Origin: Shinella zoogloeoides
Lineage (GTDB): Bacteria > Pseudomonadota > Alphaproteobacteria > Rhizobiales > Rhizobiaceae
Reading direction: 5' to 3'
DNA length: 64,000 nt
NCBI RefSeq assembly: GCF_020883495.1
Contig: NZ_CP086610.1
Location: forward strand, 1,345,501-1,409,500
Under the pieces are notes generated by a model. The model ran no database searches. It was not told the DNA's origin and saw nothing but the letters and a program-made list of their open reading frames with translations. Of the stretch, positions 44,580 to 53,588 are shown in pieces. The translations under genes were made by a program, and so were the position numbers. Positions within the stretch are counted from its first letter, which is position 1. Each line of letters begins with the position of its first letter.

Positions 44580-45623
44580 TCACCCGGCCTTGGCGACGCG
44601 CTCGGCGCGCTGCGCGGGATGGCGCATGGCGCGGCGCACGTCGAGATCGCGGCTGGCAAGCCGCTCGATGGCGGCGGAGGCGTCCGCGAGGTTCTGGCGG
44701 TAGCCGGTGATGGCGCGGGCGAGGAAATTGTAGATCACCACGGCGGGGATGGCGGCGACGAGGCCGATGGCCGTCGCCAGAAGGGCTTCGGCGATGCCGG
44801 GGGCGACGATGGCGAGATTGGTGGTCTGTGCCTTCGAGATGCCGATGAACGAGTTCATGATGCCCCAGACGGTGCCGAACAGGCCCACGAAGGGCGCGGT
44901 CGAGCCGATGGTGGCGAGAAGGCCGGTGCCCTTGGCGATGCGCCGCCCGGCATGCACTTCCATGCGGGTGAGGCGCGAGGCGATGCGCTCCTTCACGCCG
45001 CCGTCGGAGACATGGTCGAGCACGGCTTCCGAGGCTTCCATCTCGTCGCGCGCCGCGCGCGTCATGCGGCCGACGACGCCGCGGTTGCCGCCGATGGCGT
45101 CCTCGCCGTCCTCAAGGCCGCGGGCCGCGGTGAGCTGGCGCACGGCCCGGCTGGCCGAGCGCTGCGCGCCGCCGAGTTCGGCAAGCTTGACGAGCAGGAC
45201 GGTCCAGGTGACGACCGAAGCGAAGGCAAGGCCGATCATCACGCCCTTGACGACGATATCGGCCGCCATGAACATGCCCCACGGGGAAAGATCGTGCGGA
45301 AGGCCTGCCTGCCGCTCGCCGGCCGTATCGAGCGCTACCGCGTCGTCATCGGCTGGAGCCGTGCCGGTTTCGGCGGCGCTCGCCGGGGTGGTCGATGCAC
45401 CGGCTTCGTTTTCGACGGTCGTCGGACGCGATGTCGTGTCCGTCGTCGTGCCGGCGCCTGTCGCCGTGCCCGTCGTGGATTGTCCGGCTTCCGGCTGGCT
45501 GTCCGTCTGGACCGCGGGGGTCTCCTGTGTCTGCGCCGAAACGGCGTGCGGGGCGGCAAGCCCCATCAGGATGATCGCAAAGTACAGTCGAGACCGTTTC
45601 AGCACGGCATATTCCTCTTGCAT
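44580..45623 (-). CDS. exbB: ExbB proton-channel protein with long N-terminal extension
   Basis: About 347 residues. A signal-like segment is followed by a Thr/Ala/Gln-rich periplasmic linker (about 30-110), then the ExbB/TolQ channel core with membrane segments at VVKGVMIGLAFASVVTWTVLLV, and near IGSTAPFVGLFGTVWGIMNSF and EALLATAIGLVAAIPAVVIYN. The linker form is common in rhizobia. ATG 45623 lacks a good ribosome-binding site; GTG 45605, with AGAGGAA 6 bases upstream, is an equally good or better start. It is the first gene of exbBD. Confidence 0.93.
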   Translation of the reverse strand: MQEEYAVLKRSRLYFAIILMGLAAPHAVSAQTQETPAVQTDSQPEAGQSTTGTATGAGTTTDTTSRPTTVENEAGASTTPASAAETGTAPADDDAVALDTAGERQAGLPHDLSPWGMFMAADIVVKGVMIGLAFASVVTWTVLLVKLAELGGAQRSASRAVRQLTAARGLEDGEDAIGGNRGVVGRMTRAARDEMEASEAVLDHVSDGGVKERIASRLTRMEVHAGRRIAKGTGLLATIGSTAPFVGLFGTVWGIMNSFIGISKAQTTNLAIVAPGIAEALLATAIGLVAAIPAVVIYNFLARAITGYRQNLADASAAIERLASRDLDVRRAMRHPAQRAERVAKAG

Positions 45624-45892
45624 GTCGCAGTTCGGGCGACGCCCGTTTGAAAGACAGGGCGCGCGGCTCCCTGAAACCTCCGTGCTCAATACGACATTAT
45701 GCCCGGCGCAGGCAATGATATGTTGAGTAATTTATTCATGATAACGCGGGAAATCACAGGGCGCGCTTTTTGCGCGCAACCGCCTGCCGCCTATGGACAC
45801 CCGCCCCGAAACCGCACTAAGAGAATTGCGACGCACCCGGCACGGGCCGGGCCTTTGCGCCGGTCTTCGCCGTTTTATTCTAAGGGCCAGAG

Positions 45893-46546
45893 ATGATTGA
45901 CTACAAAGCAGCGCGCACGAAGATGGTGGACAACCAGATCCGTACGACGGATGTGACGTCGCACGAGGTGCTCGACGCCTTCCTGACGGTTCCGCGCGAG
46001 GAATTCGTGCCCGCGGCCGTAAAGCCGCTCGCCTATATCGATAATGACATCCAGCTTGCGCCCGGCCGCTTCCTCATGGAGCCGTCGCCGCTCGCCAAGT
46101 TGATCCAGCTCGCCGATATCGCACCGGGCGACATCGTGCTGGAAGTCGGCTGCGGCAGCGGTTACGCCTCGGCGATCCTGTCGAAGCTCGGCAGTTCGGT
46201 CGTGGCGCTGGAAAGCGACGCGGAACTTGCCGCGAGCGCGACGGAAACCCTTGCCAGCCTCGGCTATGACAATGTCGCCGTCGTCACCGGCGATCTCGAG
46301 GGCGGATACGCTCCGGAGGCGCCTTACGACGCCGTCTTCGTGCATGGCGCGGTCGAGTTCGTGCCGGAAGCGCTGTTCGCGCAGCTTCGCGATGGCGGCC
46401 GCCTCGTCGTGGTCGAAGGCTACGGCAACGCCTCGCAGGCGCGCCTCTATATCAAGGAGGGCGGCCGCGTGGCCGAGCGCAATGCCTTCAACACGGCCGT
46501 CAAGCCGCTGCCGGGCTTCCGCAAGGCGAAGGAATTCGTCTTCTGA
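45893..46546 (+). CDS. Protein-L-isoaspartate O-methyltransferase family protein
   Basis: 217-residue SAM-dependent methyltransferase of the Pcm family. The SAM motif is VLEVGCGSGYASAIL (about residues 80-94), with QLAPGRFLMEPSPLAKLIQ before it. The family repairs isoaspartyl residues, but several catalytic Pcm positions are altered in this subgroup, so repair activity is not certain. In other rhizobia as I recall them, this gene precedes tolC; here popZ follows after a 267-base gap. Confidence 0.9.
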   Translation: MIDYKAARTKMVDNQIRTTDVTSHEVLDAFLTVPREEFVPAAVKPLAYIDNDIQLAPGRFLMEPSPLAKLIQLADIAPGDIVLEVGCGSGYASAILSKLGSSVVALESDAELAASATETLASLGYDNVAVVTGDLEGGYAPEAPYDAVFVHGAVEFVPEALFAQLRDGGRLVVVEGYGNASQARLYIKEGGRVAERNAFNTAVKPLPGFRKAKEFVF

Positions 46547-46573
46547 CAGCGCTGCACGCAGCATGAAATCCGA

Positions 46574-46606
46574 AGGCCCGTCCGCTTCAAGCGGCGGGTC
46601 TTTTTC
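46574..46606 (+). terminator. Terminator after the Pcm-like gene
   Basis: CCCGTCCGCTT and AAGCGGCGGG form a stem with one bulged base, followed by TCTTTTT. It separates the methyltransferase gene from popZ. Confidence 0.7.
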
Positions 46607-46813
46607 GTTGCCCTTGGCAGCGCAAACAAATCTGTGCATCACTCATGGCATTATGATTCGCAGCGATTTAGTTCGCCGCCGAACTCGCCTAGGGTTTTCG
46701 GGATGTCGGGCATGGCTCCGGAGCATCTCCAGCAAACGTGCATAGCGGTTTTGCATCGGGAATTGCGCTGAACAAGGGGCTGGCTGCGGACGCCGCAGAG
46801 AACGGGGATAGAA

Positions 46814-47542
46814 ATGGCTCAGCCGAATGTAGCGCGTGAACCGTCCATGGATGAGATCCTGGCGTCGATCCGCAAGATCATCGAAAACAACGAGGCGCAG
46901 CCTGACCTTGCCGCCGATGCCGGCGAGGACGAGGGCTTTGCCATCACCACCGAGAGCCATGCGAGCCTCATGGATCATCCCGCCGTGGTCGACCGCTTCC
47001 ATTCGGAAGAGCAGCGCGCCGCCGCGCCGTCGTTCCAGCGGAGCGAGCCGGGGCAGGGCGGCCAGCCGGCCCTGTCGCTGGCCGATGTCGCCGCGCGCGT
47101 GCGCGCCGCCTCCGAGCGCCATGTCGCCGCCAACCGGGAGAATGCCGAGCCTGTCGCCATCGAGCCGGAGCCGGCGCACGAGGAAAGCCCGCTCATCGCG
47201 GTCCGCCTGAGCGAGACGAGCCGCCCGGCTCTCATCGAAACGGTCGAGCCTGCCATCGAGGAAGCGGTGGTCGCCGCGCCTGTTCAGGCCGTTGTCGAGC
47301 CGATCGCGGCCGGCCGCGATATCGCTGCGCTCATTTCACCGGCTGTCGGCGAGCGTGTGGCGCAGTCCTTCGGCGCGCTGGCCGAGGCCATCGATGCCGG
47401 CCCGCGCCGCTCCTTCGACGAGATCGCCGAGGACATGCTGCGCCCGATGCTGCAGGAATGGCTCGACGACAACCTGCCGACGCTGGTCGAGCGGCTGGTG
47501 CGTGAAGAGATCGAGCGGGTGGCGCGCGGCCCGCGCCGCTGA
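46814..47542 (+). CDS. popZ: Polar organizing protein PopZ (DUF2497)
   Basis: 242-residue acidic protein that forms a polar microdomain and anchors the chromosome origin through ParB in alphaproteobacteria. The short N-terminal client-binding helix EPSMDEILASIRKIIENN (residues 9-26) and the C-terminal oligomerisation helices (about 200-240, LRPMLQEWLDDNLPTLVERL) are conserved. A proline- and glutamate-rich disordered linker joins them. It lies upstream of valS, as in other Rhizobiales, with a terminator between. Confidence 0.92.
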   Translation: MAQPNVAREPSMDEILASIRKIIENNEAQPDLAADAGEDEGFAITTESHASLMDHPAVVDRFHSEEQRAAAPSFQRSEPGQGGQPALSLADVAARVRAASERHVAANRENAEPVAIEPEPAHEESPLIAVRLSETSRPALIETVEPAIEEAVVAAPVQAVVEPIAAGRDIAALISPAVGERVAQSFGALAEAIDAGPRRSFDEIAEDMLRPMLQEWLDDNLPTLVERLVREEIERVARGPRR

Positions 47543-47577
47543 GCGACGCCTCTCTTCCTCAAGGAAAAATGAATTGA

Positions 47578-47610
47578 GCCGCACCGGAACCCCCGGTGCG
47601 GCTTTTCTTC
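47578..47610 (+). terminator. Intrinsic terminator after popZ
   Basis: A perfect 10-bp stem (47578-47587 with 47593-47602) with a 5-base loop is followed by TTTTCTT. It separates popZ from valS. Confidence 0.85.
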
Positions 47611-47681
47611 TGATATTGTTGACTCCATGCCGGCCATCCGGTTTACAAACCCCACCGACAAACAGCAGGCCACGCACGAAA

Positions 47682-50609
47682 ATGCTTGAAAAAAACTATG
47701 ATTCCGCAGCGGTCGAGCCGCGAATTGCCAAGATGTGGGACGACGCGGACGCCTTCCGCGCCGGCGAGGGTGCAAAGCCCGGCGCCGAGACCTTCACCAT
47801 CGTCATCCCGCCGCCGAACGTGACCGGCTCGCTGCATATGGGCCACGCCCTCAACAACACGCTTCAGGACATCATGGTCCGCTTCGAGCGCATGCGCGGC
47901 AAGGACGTGCTGTGGCAGCCGGGCATGGACCATGCCGGCATCGCGACCCAGATGGTCGTCGAGCGCAAGCTTGCCGCCGAAAAGCTTCCCGGCCGCCGCG
48001 AGATGGGCCGTGAGGCCTTCATCGAGAAGGTCTGGGAGTGGAAGGCGGAATCGGGCGGCCTGATCTTCAACCAGTTGAAGCGCCTCGGCGCTTCCTGCGA
48101 CTGGTCGCGCGAGCGCTTCACCATGGATGAGGGGCTTTCCGAAGCCGTGCTCGAAGTCTTCGTCTCGCTCTACAAGGAAGGCCTGATCTATCGCGGCAAG
48201 CGGCTGGTCAACTGGGATCCGAAGTTCGAGACGGCGATTTCCGATCTCGAGGTCGAGAACAGGGAAGTCGACGGCCACATGTGGCACTTCAAGTACCCGC
48301 TCGCCGACGGGGCCACCTATACCTATGTCGAGAAGGACGCGGACGGTAACATCGTCTTCCAGGAGGAGCGCGACTACATCTCCATCGCCACCACCCGTCC
48401 CGAGACGATGCTGGGCGACGGTGCTGTCGCCGTCCACCCGTCCGACGAGCGTTACGCGCCGATCGTCGGCAAGCTCTGCGAGATCCCGGTCGGCCCGAAG
48501 GAGCATCGCCGCCTCATCCCGATCATCACCGACGAATATCCGGAGAAGGATTTCGGCTCCGGCGCGGTCAAGATCACCGGCGCGCACGACTTTAACGACT
48601 ACCAGGTCGCCCGCCGCAACAACATCCCGCTTTACCGGCTGATGGACACGCGCGCCGCCATGCGCGCTGACGGTGAGGCCTATGCCGTCTATGCCGCACA
48701 GGCGCTGGAGATTGCGAAGTCGGGTCATGTGCCCAGCGAGGCGGAGGTCGACGACATCAACCTCGTGCCCGACGAGTATCGCGGTCTCGACCGCTATGAG
48801 GCGCGCAAGCGCATCGTTGACGCGATCAATGCCGAGGGCCTCGCCGTTACGGTGAAGGACGCCGAGGGCAACGACGTTCCCTATGTCGAGAACAAGAAGG
48901 TCATGCAGCCCTTCGGCGACCGCTCCGGCGTCGTCATCGAGCCGATGCTGACCGACCAGTGGTTTGCCGATGCCGCGACGCTGGCCAAGCCCGCCATCGC
49001 CTCCGTCCGCGAGGGGCGCACGAACTTCGTTCCGAAGAACTGGGAAAAGACCTACTTCGAGTGGATGGAGAACATCGAGCCGTGGTGCATCTCGCGCCAG
49101 CTCTGGTGGGGCCATCAGATTCCGGCCTGGTACGGTCCGGATGGACAGGTCTTCGTGGAGAAGACCGAGGAGGAGGCGCTGCACGCCGCCATCCAGCACT
49201 ACATCGCCCACGAAGGCCCCTGGAAGGCCTGGGTCGAGGAGAAGCTGGAGAACTTCGCGCCGGGTGAAATCCTGACGCGCGACGAAGACGTGCTCGACAC
49301 CTGGTTTTCCTCCGCGCTCTGGCCGTTCTCGACGCTCGGCTGGCCGGAGCAGACGAGGGAACTGGAGAAATATTACCAGACCGACGTCCTCGTCACCGGC
49401 TTCGACATCATCTTCTTCTGGGTCGCCCGCATGATGATGATGGGCCTGCACTTCATGAAGGACGAGTTCGGCAATCCGGTCGAGCCGTTCCACACCGTCT
49501 ATGTCCACGCGCTGGTGCGTGACAAGAACGGGCAGAAGATGTCGAAGTCGAAGGGCAACGTCATCGACCCGCTCGAGCTGATCGACGAATACGGCGCGGA
49601 CGCGCTGCGCTTCACGCTGGCCATCATGGCCGCGCAGGGCCGCGACGTGAAGCTCGACCCGGCCCGCATCGCCGGCTACCGCAACTTCGGCACCAAGCTG
49701 TGGAACGCCACGCGCTTTGCCGAAATGAACGGCGTGAAGGCCGATCCGAAGTTCGTGCCGGAGACGGCGTCGCTGACGATCAACCGCTGGATCCTGACTG
49801 AGCTTGCCCGCACGGCGCGCGACGTCACCGAGGCCATCGAGACCTACCGCTTCAACGATGCGGCCGGCACACTCTACCGCTTCGTCTGGAACCAGTTCTG
49901 CGACTGGTATCTCGAATTGCTGAAGCCGGTCTTCAGCGGCGAGGACGAGGCCGCCAAGGCGGAATCGCAGGCCTGCGCGGCCTATGTGCTGGAAGAGACC
50001 TACAAGCTCCTCCACCCCTTCATGCCCTTCATGACGGAAGAGCTGTGGGCGCATACCGCCGGCGAGGGCACGACGCGCGACAGCATGATCTGCCACGCTT
50101 CCTGGCCGTCGCCGGCCTATGCGGACGACGCTGCGGCCGACGAGATCAACTGGCTGGTCGATCTCGTCACCGGCATCCGTTCCGTCCGCGCCGAGATGAA
50201 CGTGCCGCCGAGCGCGACGGCTCCGCTCGTCGTCGTGGGCGCCAACGCGCTGACGAAGGCGCGTCTCGCCACGCACGATTCGGCGATCCGCCGCCTCGCC
50301 CGCGTTGCGGATATTCGTCTTGAGGATGCCGCACCGAAGGGCGCGGCGCAGATCGTCGTCGGCGAAGCGACCGCCTGCCTGCCGCTCGGCACCCTGATCG
50401 ATCTGGCCGCCGAAAAGGCCCGCCTCGAAAAGGCGATCGACAAGGCGAAGGCGGAAGCCGCGCGCATCCAAGGCAAGCTGTCGAACGAAAAGTTCGTCGC
50501 CAACGCCAAGCCAGAGGTGGTCGAGGCCGAGCGCGAGCGCATGGCCGAGTTGGATCAGCAGCTTGCAAGTCTCTCGGTGGCGCTCGCCCGCGTTAGCGAA
50601 GCGGGCTGA
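47682..50609 (+). CDS. valS: Valyl-tRNA synthetase
   Basis: 975-residue class I synthetase. The HIGH-type motif is HMGH in PPPNVTGSLHMGHAL (residues 40-54) and the KMSKS motif is KMSKSKGN (about 617-624). The editing domain lies between them (TTRPETMLGDGAVAV), followed by the anticodon-binding domain and a C-terminal coiled coil (last 70 residues, LEKAIDKAKAEAARIQG) typical of ValRS. ATG 47682 is chosen; the frame is open far upstream through popZ. Confidence 0.98.
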   Translation: MLEKNYDSAAVEPRIAKMWDDADAFRAGEGAKPGAETFTIVIPPPNVTGSLHMGHALNNTLQDIMVRFERMRGKDVLWQPGMDHAGIATQMVVERKLAAEKLPGRREMGREAFIEKVWEWKAESGGLIFNQLKRLGASCDWSRERFTMDEGLSEAVLEVFVSLYKEGLIYRGKRLVNWDPKFETAISDLEVENREVDGHMWHFKYPLADGATYTYVEKDADGNIVFQEERDYISIATTRPETMLGDGAVAVHPSDERYAPIVGKLCEIPVGPKEHRRLIPIITDEYPEKDFGSGAVKITGAHDFNDYQVARRNNIPLYRLMDTRAAMRADGEAYAVYAAQALEIAKSGHVPSEAEVDDINLVPDEYRGLDRYEARKRIVDAINAEGLAVTVKDAEGNDVPYVENKKVMQPFGDRSGVVIEPMLTDQWFADAATLAKPAIASVREGRTNFVPKNWEKTYFEWMENIEPWCISRQLWWGHQIPAWYGPDGQVFVEKTEEEALHAAIQHYIAHEGPWKAWVEEKLENFAPGEILTRDEDVLDTWFSSALWPFSTLGWPEQTRELEKYYQTDVLVTGFDIIFFWVARMMMMGLHFMKDEFGNPVEPFHTVYVHALVRDKNGQKMSKSKGNVIDPLELIDEYGADALRFTLAIMAAQGRDVKLDPARIAGYRNFGTKLWNATRFAEMNGVKADPKFVPETASLTINRWILTELARTARDVTEAIETYRFNDAAGTLYRFVWNQFCDWYLELLKPVFSGEDEAAKAESQACAAYVLEETYKLLHPFMPFMTEELWAHTAGEGTTRDSMICHASWPSPAYADDAAADEINWLVDLVTGIRSVRAEMNVPPSATAPLVVVGANALTKARLATHDSAIRRLARVADIRLEDAAPKGAAQIVVGEATACLPLGTLIDLAAEKARLEKAIDKAKAEAARIQGKLSNEKFVANAKPEVVEAERERMAELDQQLASLSVALARVSEAG

Positions 50610-50639
50610 TTCTCCGCTTTCACCGCTGGAAGCCCTGAA

Positions 50640-50670
50640 AACCGCGCCGGAAGCCCCGGCGCGGTTTTCT
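50640..50670 (+). terminator. Intrinsic terminator after valS
   Basis: A perfect 11-bp stem (50640-50650 with 50656-50666) is followed by a TTTT run. It ends the valS transcript. Confidence 0.85.
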
Positions 50671-50966
50671 ATTCGCGGATAGGCCTGCAAAATTTCGGTT
50701 GTGTCCAGAATGTGACATGATTGTGATGGTGTGCAAAATAATTCCAAATTTATCCCGTTATGTCAATTTCCGGAGAATTCTATTTCAGTTGCACTGAGTG
50801 TTGAGGGGCTTCAGAAAAATCTTACGTAATTTAATGAATGCTTCCCGCAAATCACGGACAAGAAGTGGGGTTTGCCAAGCCGGCGCGGGTCTTCGATAGT
50901 CCATTTCGGATAGGCGCAGGACGAGGAAACTGTAGTTTGCGCCGGGATTTCGCAGGGGAGGATTTC
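50671..50966 (+). promoter_or_regulatory. AT-rich upstream region of the FadL-type gene
   Basis: No gene is seen. Bases about 50690-50830 are AT-rich for this genome and contain TGTGACATGATTGTGA-like stretches that could bind regulators, plus several possible -10 boxes. GGAGGA sits just before the downstream ATG. Confidence 0.4.
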
Positions 50967-52253
50967 ATGCGTAAGAATAAACTTGGCCTCGGCGCGATGG
51001 CGGCGGTCTCGCTCCTGGCGGCCACGTCCGCTCATGCGGGTGGTCTGGAGCGTGGCGGCTACAATATCGATCTGCTGTTCGATCCTTCGGACTATGCGGC
51101 GGAAGCGGCTGTTACCTATGTCAACCCGCAGCGCAAGCTGAACAATGTGCGCGATAGCAATACCGGGACTCCCGGGGTTACGCCCGGCGGAGACGGCAAT
51201 GTGAACAGTCGCCCAAGCAGCGGCATTGGTGCTACTGAAGGGTACTGGGTTCCGCGGATCGGCTTCAAGGCTTCGATCGGTGATGCCGTCAACTGCATGG
51301 CGGACTATTCCGAACCATGGGGTGCCCATCTGAATCAGGGGGCCAACTGGGCCGGCGCCAACGAAAATATAGAGACCAAGATCGACGTCGAAAACTATGC
51401 AACAACATGCTCCTACTCTTTTGATGTAGGGCCGGGGAAGCTACGCGTGATCGGTGGCGGTTTCTATCAGGAAGTTTCGGGCTTTCAGGAGCGACTTGCG
51501 GCGTATCTCGGTGCTCCGGTGTCTTCGCAGATCGGCGTAGGGCGCCTTGACATGGAAGGAAGTGGTTGGGGGTGGCGTGCGGGCATCGCCTATGAAATCG
51601 AGGAATACGCATTGCGTACAAGCCTCGTCTATAACAGCGCTGTCGATCTGGATAACCTTAGCGGCACTCTGAACTTGTCGCAGCTCCCGGCAATGCCAGG
51701 TACCCCGTTTGGAAAAATTCTCCCGGTTTACGGCAACGTCAGTCTGCCGGACGCGCTTGAATTCAAGTTCCAGACAGGTATCGCCCCTGATTGGCTGGCT
51801 TTCGGCTCGGTCAAGTGGACCGATTGGAGCCAACTCCAGAGCATTCCGTTCTGCGCCAAGGGAACGGGGCCTTGCACTCCCGGTCTTCCAACGGGCGGAA
51901 CGAATAAGGAGCTTACCTCAATCGACCTGCTTTACCGTGACGGCTGGACGGTCAGTGGCGGCGTCGGCCACAAGTTCAATGACAAGTGGAGCGGCGCTCT
52001 GAGCCTGACCTGGGACCGAGGCGTGAGCACGGGTGTGGGCACGCATACGGATACCTGGACCGTTGGTGCCGGTGTATCTTATGCCGCGACCGAGAATGTC
52101 GAATTCCGCATTGCCGGCGCTCTTGGTGTGCTGACGAGCGGTTCGTCCGGCGCGACCGTCAGGGATGGTCGTACATATGGACAGCGCGCGTCCTATGACT
52201 TCGGCGATGACCTCGTATCGGCAATCTCGACCTCGCTGAAGGTCAAGTTCTGA
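50967..52253 (+). CDS. OmpP1/FadL-family outer-membrane transporter
   Basis: 428-residue beta-barrel protein with a signal peptide ending near TSAHAGG. The N-terminal hatch-like region (GGYNIDLLFDPSDYAAEA) and the terminal phenylalanine (SLKVKF) fit the FadL family, which lets hydrophobic compounds such as long-chain fatty acids cross the outer membrane. ATG 50967 is supported by GGAGGATTTC. It is a monocistronic gene with its own terminator. The exact substrate is unknown. Confidence 0.9.
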   Translation: MRKNKLGLGAMAAVSLLAATSAHAGGLERGGYNIDLLFDPSDYAAEAAVTYVNPQRKLNNVRDSNTGTPGVTPGGDGNVNSRPSSGIGATEGYWVPRIGFKASIGDAVNCMADYSEPWGAHLNQGANWAGANENIETKIDVENYATTCSYSFDVGPGKLRVIGGGFYQEVSGFQERLAAYLGAPVSSQIGVGRLDMEGSGWGWRAGIAYEIEEYALRTSLVYNSAVDLDNLSGTLNLSQLPAMPGTPFGKILPVYGNVSLPDALEFKFQTGIAPDWLAFGSVKWTDWSQLQSIPFCAKGTGPCTPGLPTGGTNKELTSIDLLYRDGWTVSGGVGHKFNDKWSGALSLTWDRGVSTGVGTHTDTWTVGAGVSYAATENVEFRIAGALGVLTSGSSGATVRDGRTYGQRASYDFGDDLVSAISTSLKVKF

Positions 52254-52285
52254 TCGGCGAGATGCGTCTCTGAAGAGTTGGAATC

Positions 52286-52315
52286 GGGCCTGGCGTCACC
52301 GCCGGGCCCTTTTTC
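52286..52315 (+). terminator. Terminator after the FadL-type gene
   Basis: A 10-bp stem (52286-52295 with 52300-52309, one T-G pair) and 4-base loop are followed by TTTTT. Confidence 0.85.
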
Positions 52316-52621
52316 TTGGTTAACGTTTCCTTGCTATTCGGCCTCTCTAATGGGGAAATCACAGCGATGCCTGAAAATATGTGACGGAATCGCAACACAT
52401 TGTTTTCCAGAGTTTGCTACACCCATAGGCAGGCGTCCAAATGTCCATTTCCCGCCACAAACGGGGCGCAGCGATAGGGACATGTAGACGCGTGGAACCA
52501 CGCCAAGGAAACGATGAGCCAGCCGATGTCATTGCTGCCGGAACTGTCGGACGACCGCACGGGACGTGTGCGCTTCCGGCATGGCGCAGGGAAGAAGGCG
52601 AGGCGCGGAATTGTAGACCTG
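52316..52621 (+). promoter_or_regulatory. Upstream region of exoR
   Basis: About 306 bases without a convincing gene. The first half is relatively AT-rich (TTAACGTTTCC, AAAATATGTGACGG) and is the likely promoter region of exoR; the second half could also be a long 5' leader. A frame stays open from 52514 but the product would lack a proper signal peptide start. Confidence 0.35.
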
Positions 52622-53425
52622 ATGCCCAAGTCCGAGTTGATGCCGATGAAAGTAGTGGTAATGGGCCTTTGCCTTTCGCTGTCTTCCTGGATGGCGCCCC
52701 AGGCCCTCGCATTCGATCCGCAGTCCGGTGTCAGCAAGGAGAGCGGTCCGTTCGACCTCTTCAAGTTCGGGTTCTTCTCCTACAAGGAGGGACGCAAGGG
52801 CGATGCCGTCGAGGCCTATCGCTACGCGGCGGAAAAGGGCCATACCGGCTCGCGCTGGGCGCTTGCCAACATGTATGCCGATGGCGACGGCGTGCCGGAG
52901 AACGATCTCGAGGCTTTCAAGATCTATAGCGAGATCGCCCAGGCCGGCGTCGAGCCGGGTTCCGAGGATACGGGCTACTTCGCCAATGCGCTGATCGCGC
53001 TCGCCAGCTACTACCGTCGCGGCATTCCCGACAGCCCCGTCAAGATCGATCTTACGCAGGCGCGCCAGCTCTATTTCCAGGCCGCTTCCGCCTTCGGTAT
53101 TCCCGAAGCCCAGTTCCAGCTCGGTCGCATGATGCTGACGGGCGAGGGTGGTTCCGTCAGCGTGCATCAGGCCAAGAAATGGCTGAACCGGGCGCGCAGC
53201 AAGGGCCATGCCGGCGCCATGGGCCTCTTCGGCAATATCATCTTCCAGGAGGGCGATGCAGCCCGGGGCCTCGCCTTCATGACGGCCGCCCTCGACCATT
53301 GCCCGCCGAAGGACTGTGGCTGGTTGCAGGCCAATCAGGAGGAAGCCTTCTCCGTCGCCAGCGAGGCAGACCGCCGCAAGGGCGTCGCGCTCGCACAGAA
53401 TATCCGGGCCAATCCCGACGAATAG
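52622..53425 (+). CDS. exoR: ExoR-type periplasmic regulator
   Basis: 267-residue exported protein with Sel1/TPR-like repeats. The signal peptide ends near PQALA, and the mature segments GPFDLFKFGF, GHTGSRWALANMYADGDGV, YSEIAQAGVEPGSEDTGYF and RQLYFQAASAFG closely match Sinorhizobium ExoR as I remember it. ExoR binds the sensor ExoS (ChvG) in the periplasm and restrains the ExoS-ChvI system, which controls succinoglycan, motility and acid response. ATG 52622 is chosen because it gives the family length. Confidence 0.9.
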   Translation: MPKSELMPMKVVVMGLCLSLSSWMAPQALAFDPQSGVSKESGPFDLFKFGFFSYKEGRKGDAVEAYRYAAEKGHTGSRWALANMYADGDGVPENDLEAFKIYSEIAQAGVEPGSEDTGYFANALIALASYYRRGIPDSPVKIDLTQARQLYFQAASAFGIPEAQFQLGRMMLTGEGGSVSVHQAKKWLNRARSKGHAGAMGLFGNIIFQEGDAARGLAFMTAALDHCPPKDCGWLQANQEEAFSVASEADRRKGVALAQNIRANPDE

Positions 53426-53479
53426 GCCAACGCGCGGCGTGGCCACCCGTTTATCGAGGTCCCTTAAGACACGCCTCTT

Positions 53480-53569
53480 TCGTCATGCTCGGGCCTGTCC
53501 CGAGCATCTGCGACCTTTCGATTTCTCGATACTTTGGCGAATCCTCGGCACAAGGCCGAGGATGACGAC
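53480..53569. repeat. RIME-like palindromic repeat
   Basis: A roughly 90-base intergenic element with two hairpins of identical geometry: 9-bp stems with 5-base loops (53485-53493 with 53499-53507; 53541-53549 with 53555-53563). The outer ends CGTCAT and ATGACG are inverted. This is the form of the RIME/REP-type repeats of Rhizobiaceae. It lies between the convergent exoR and xthA genes. Confidence 0.8.
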
Positions 53570-53588
53570 GGCCTTGTAGGAGTTTGTC

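Noticed and set aside
47643..50747. 1034-codon open frame antisense to valS
   Set aside because: valS has full synthetase motifs on the plus strand. The antisense frame is open because of strong GC bias at third positions and has no recognisable domain.
53480..53569. CRISPR-like array from two similar hairpins
   Set aside because: There are only two units with different stem sequences and no regular spacers; the form is that of a rhizobial palindromic repeat.
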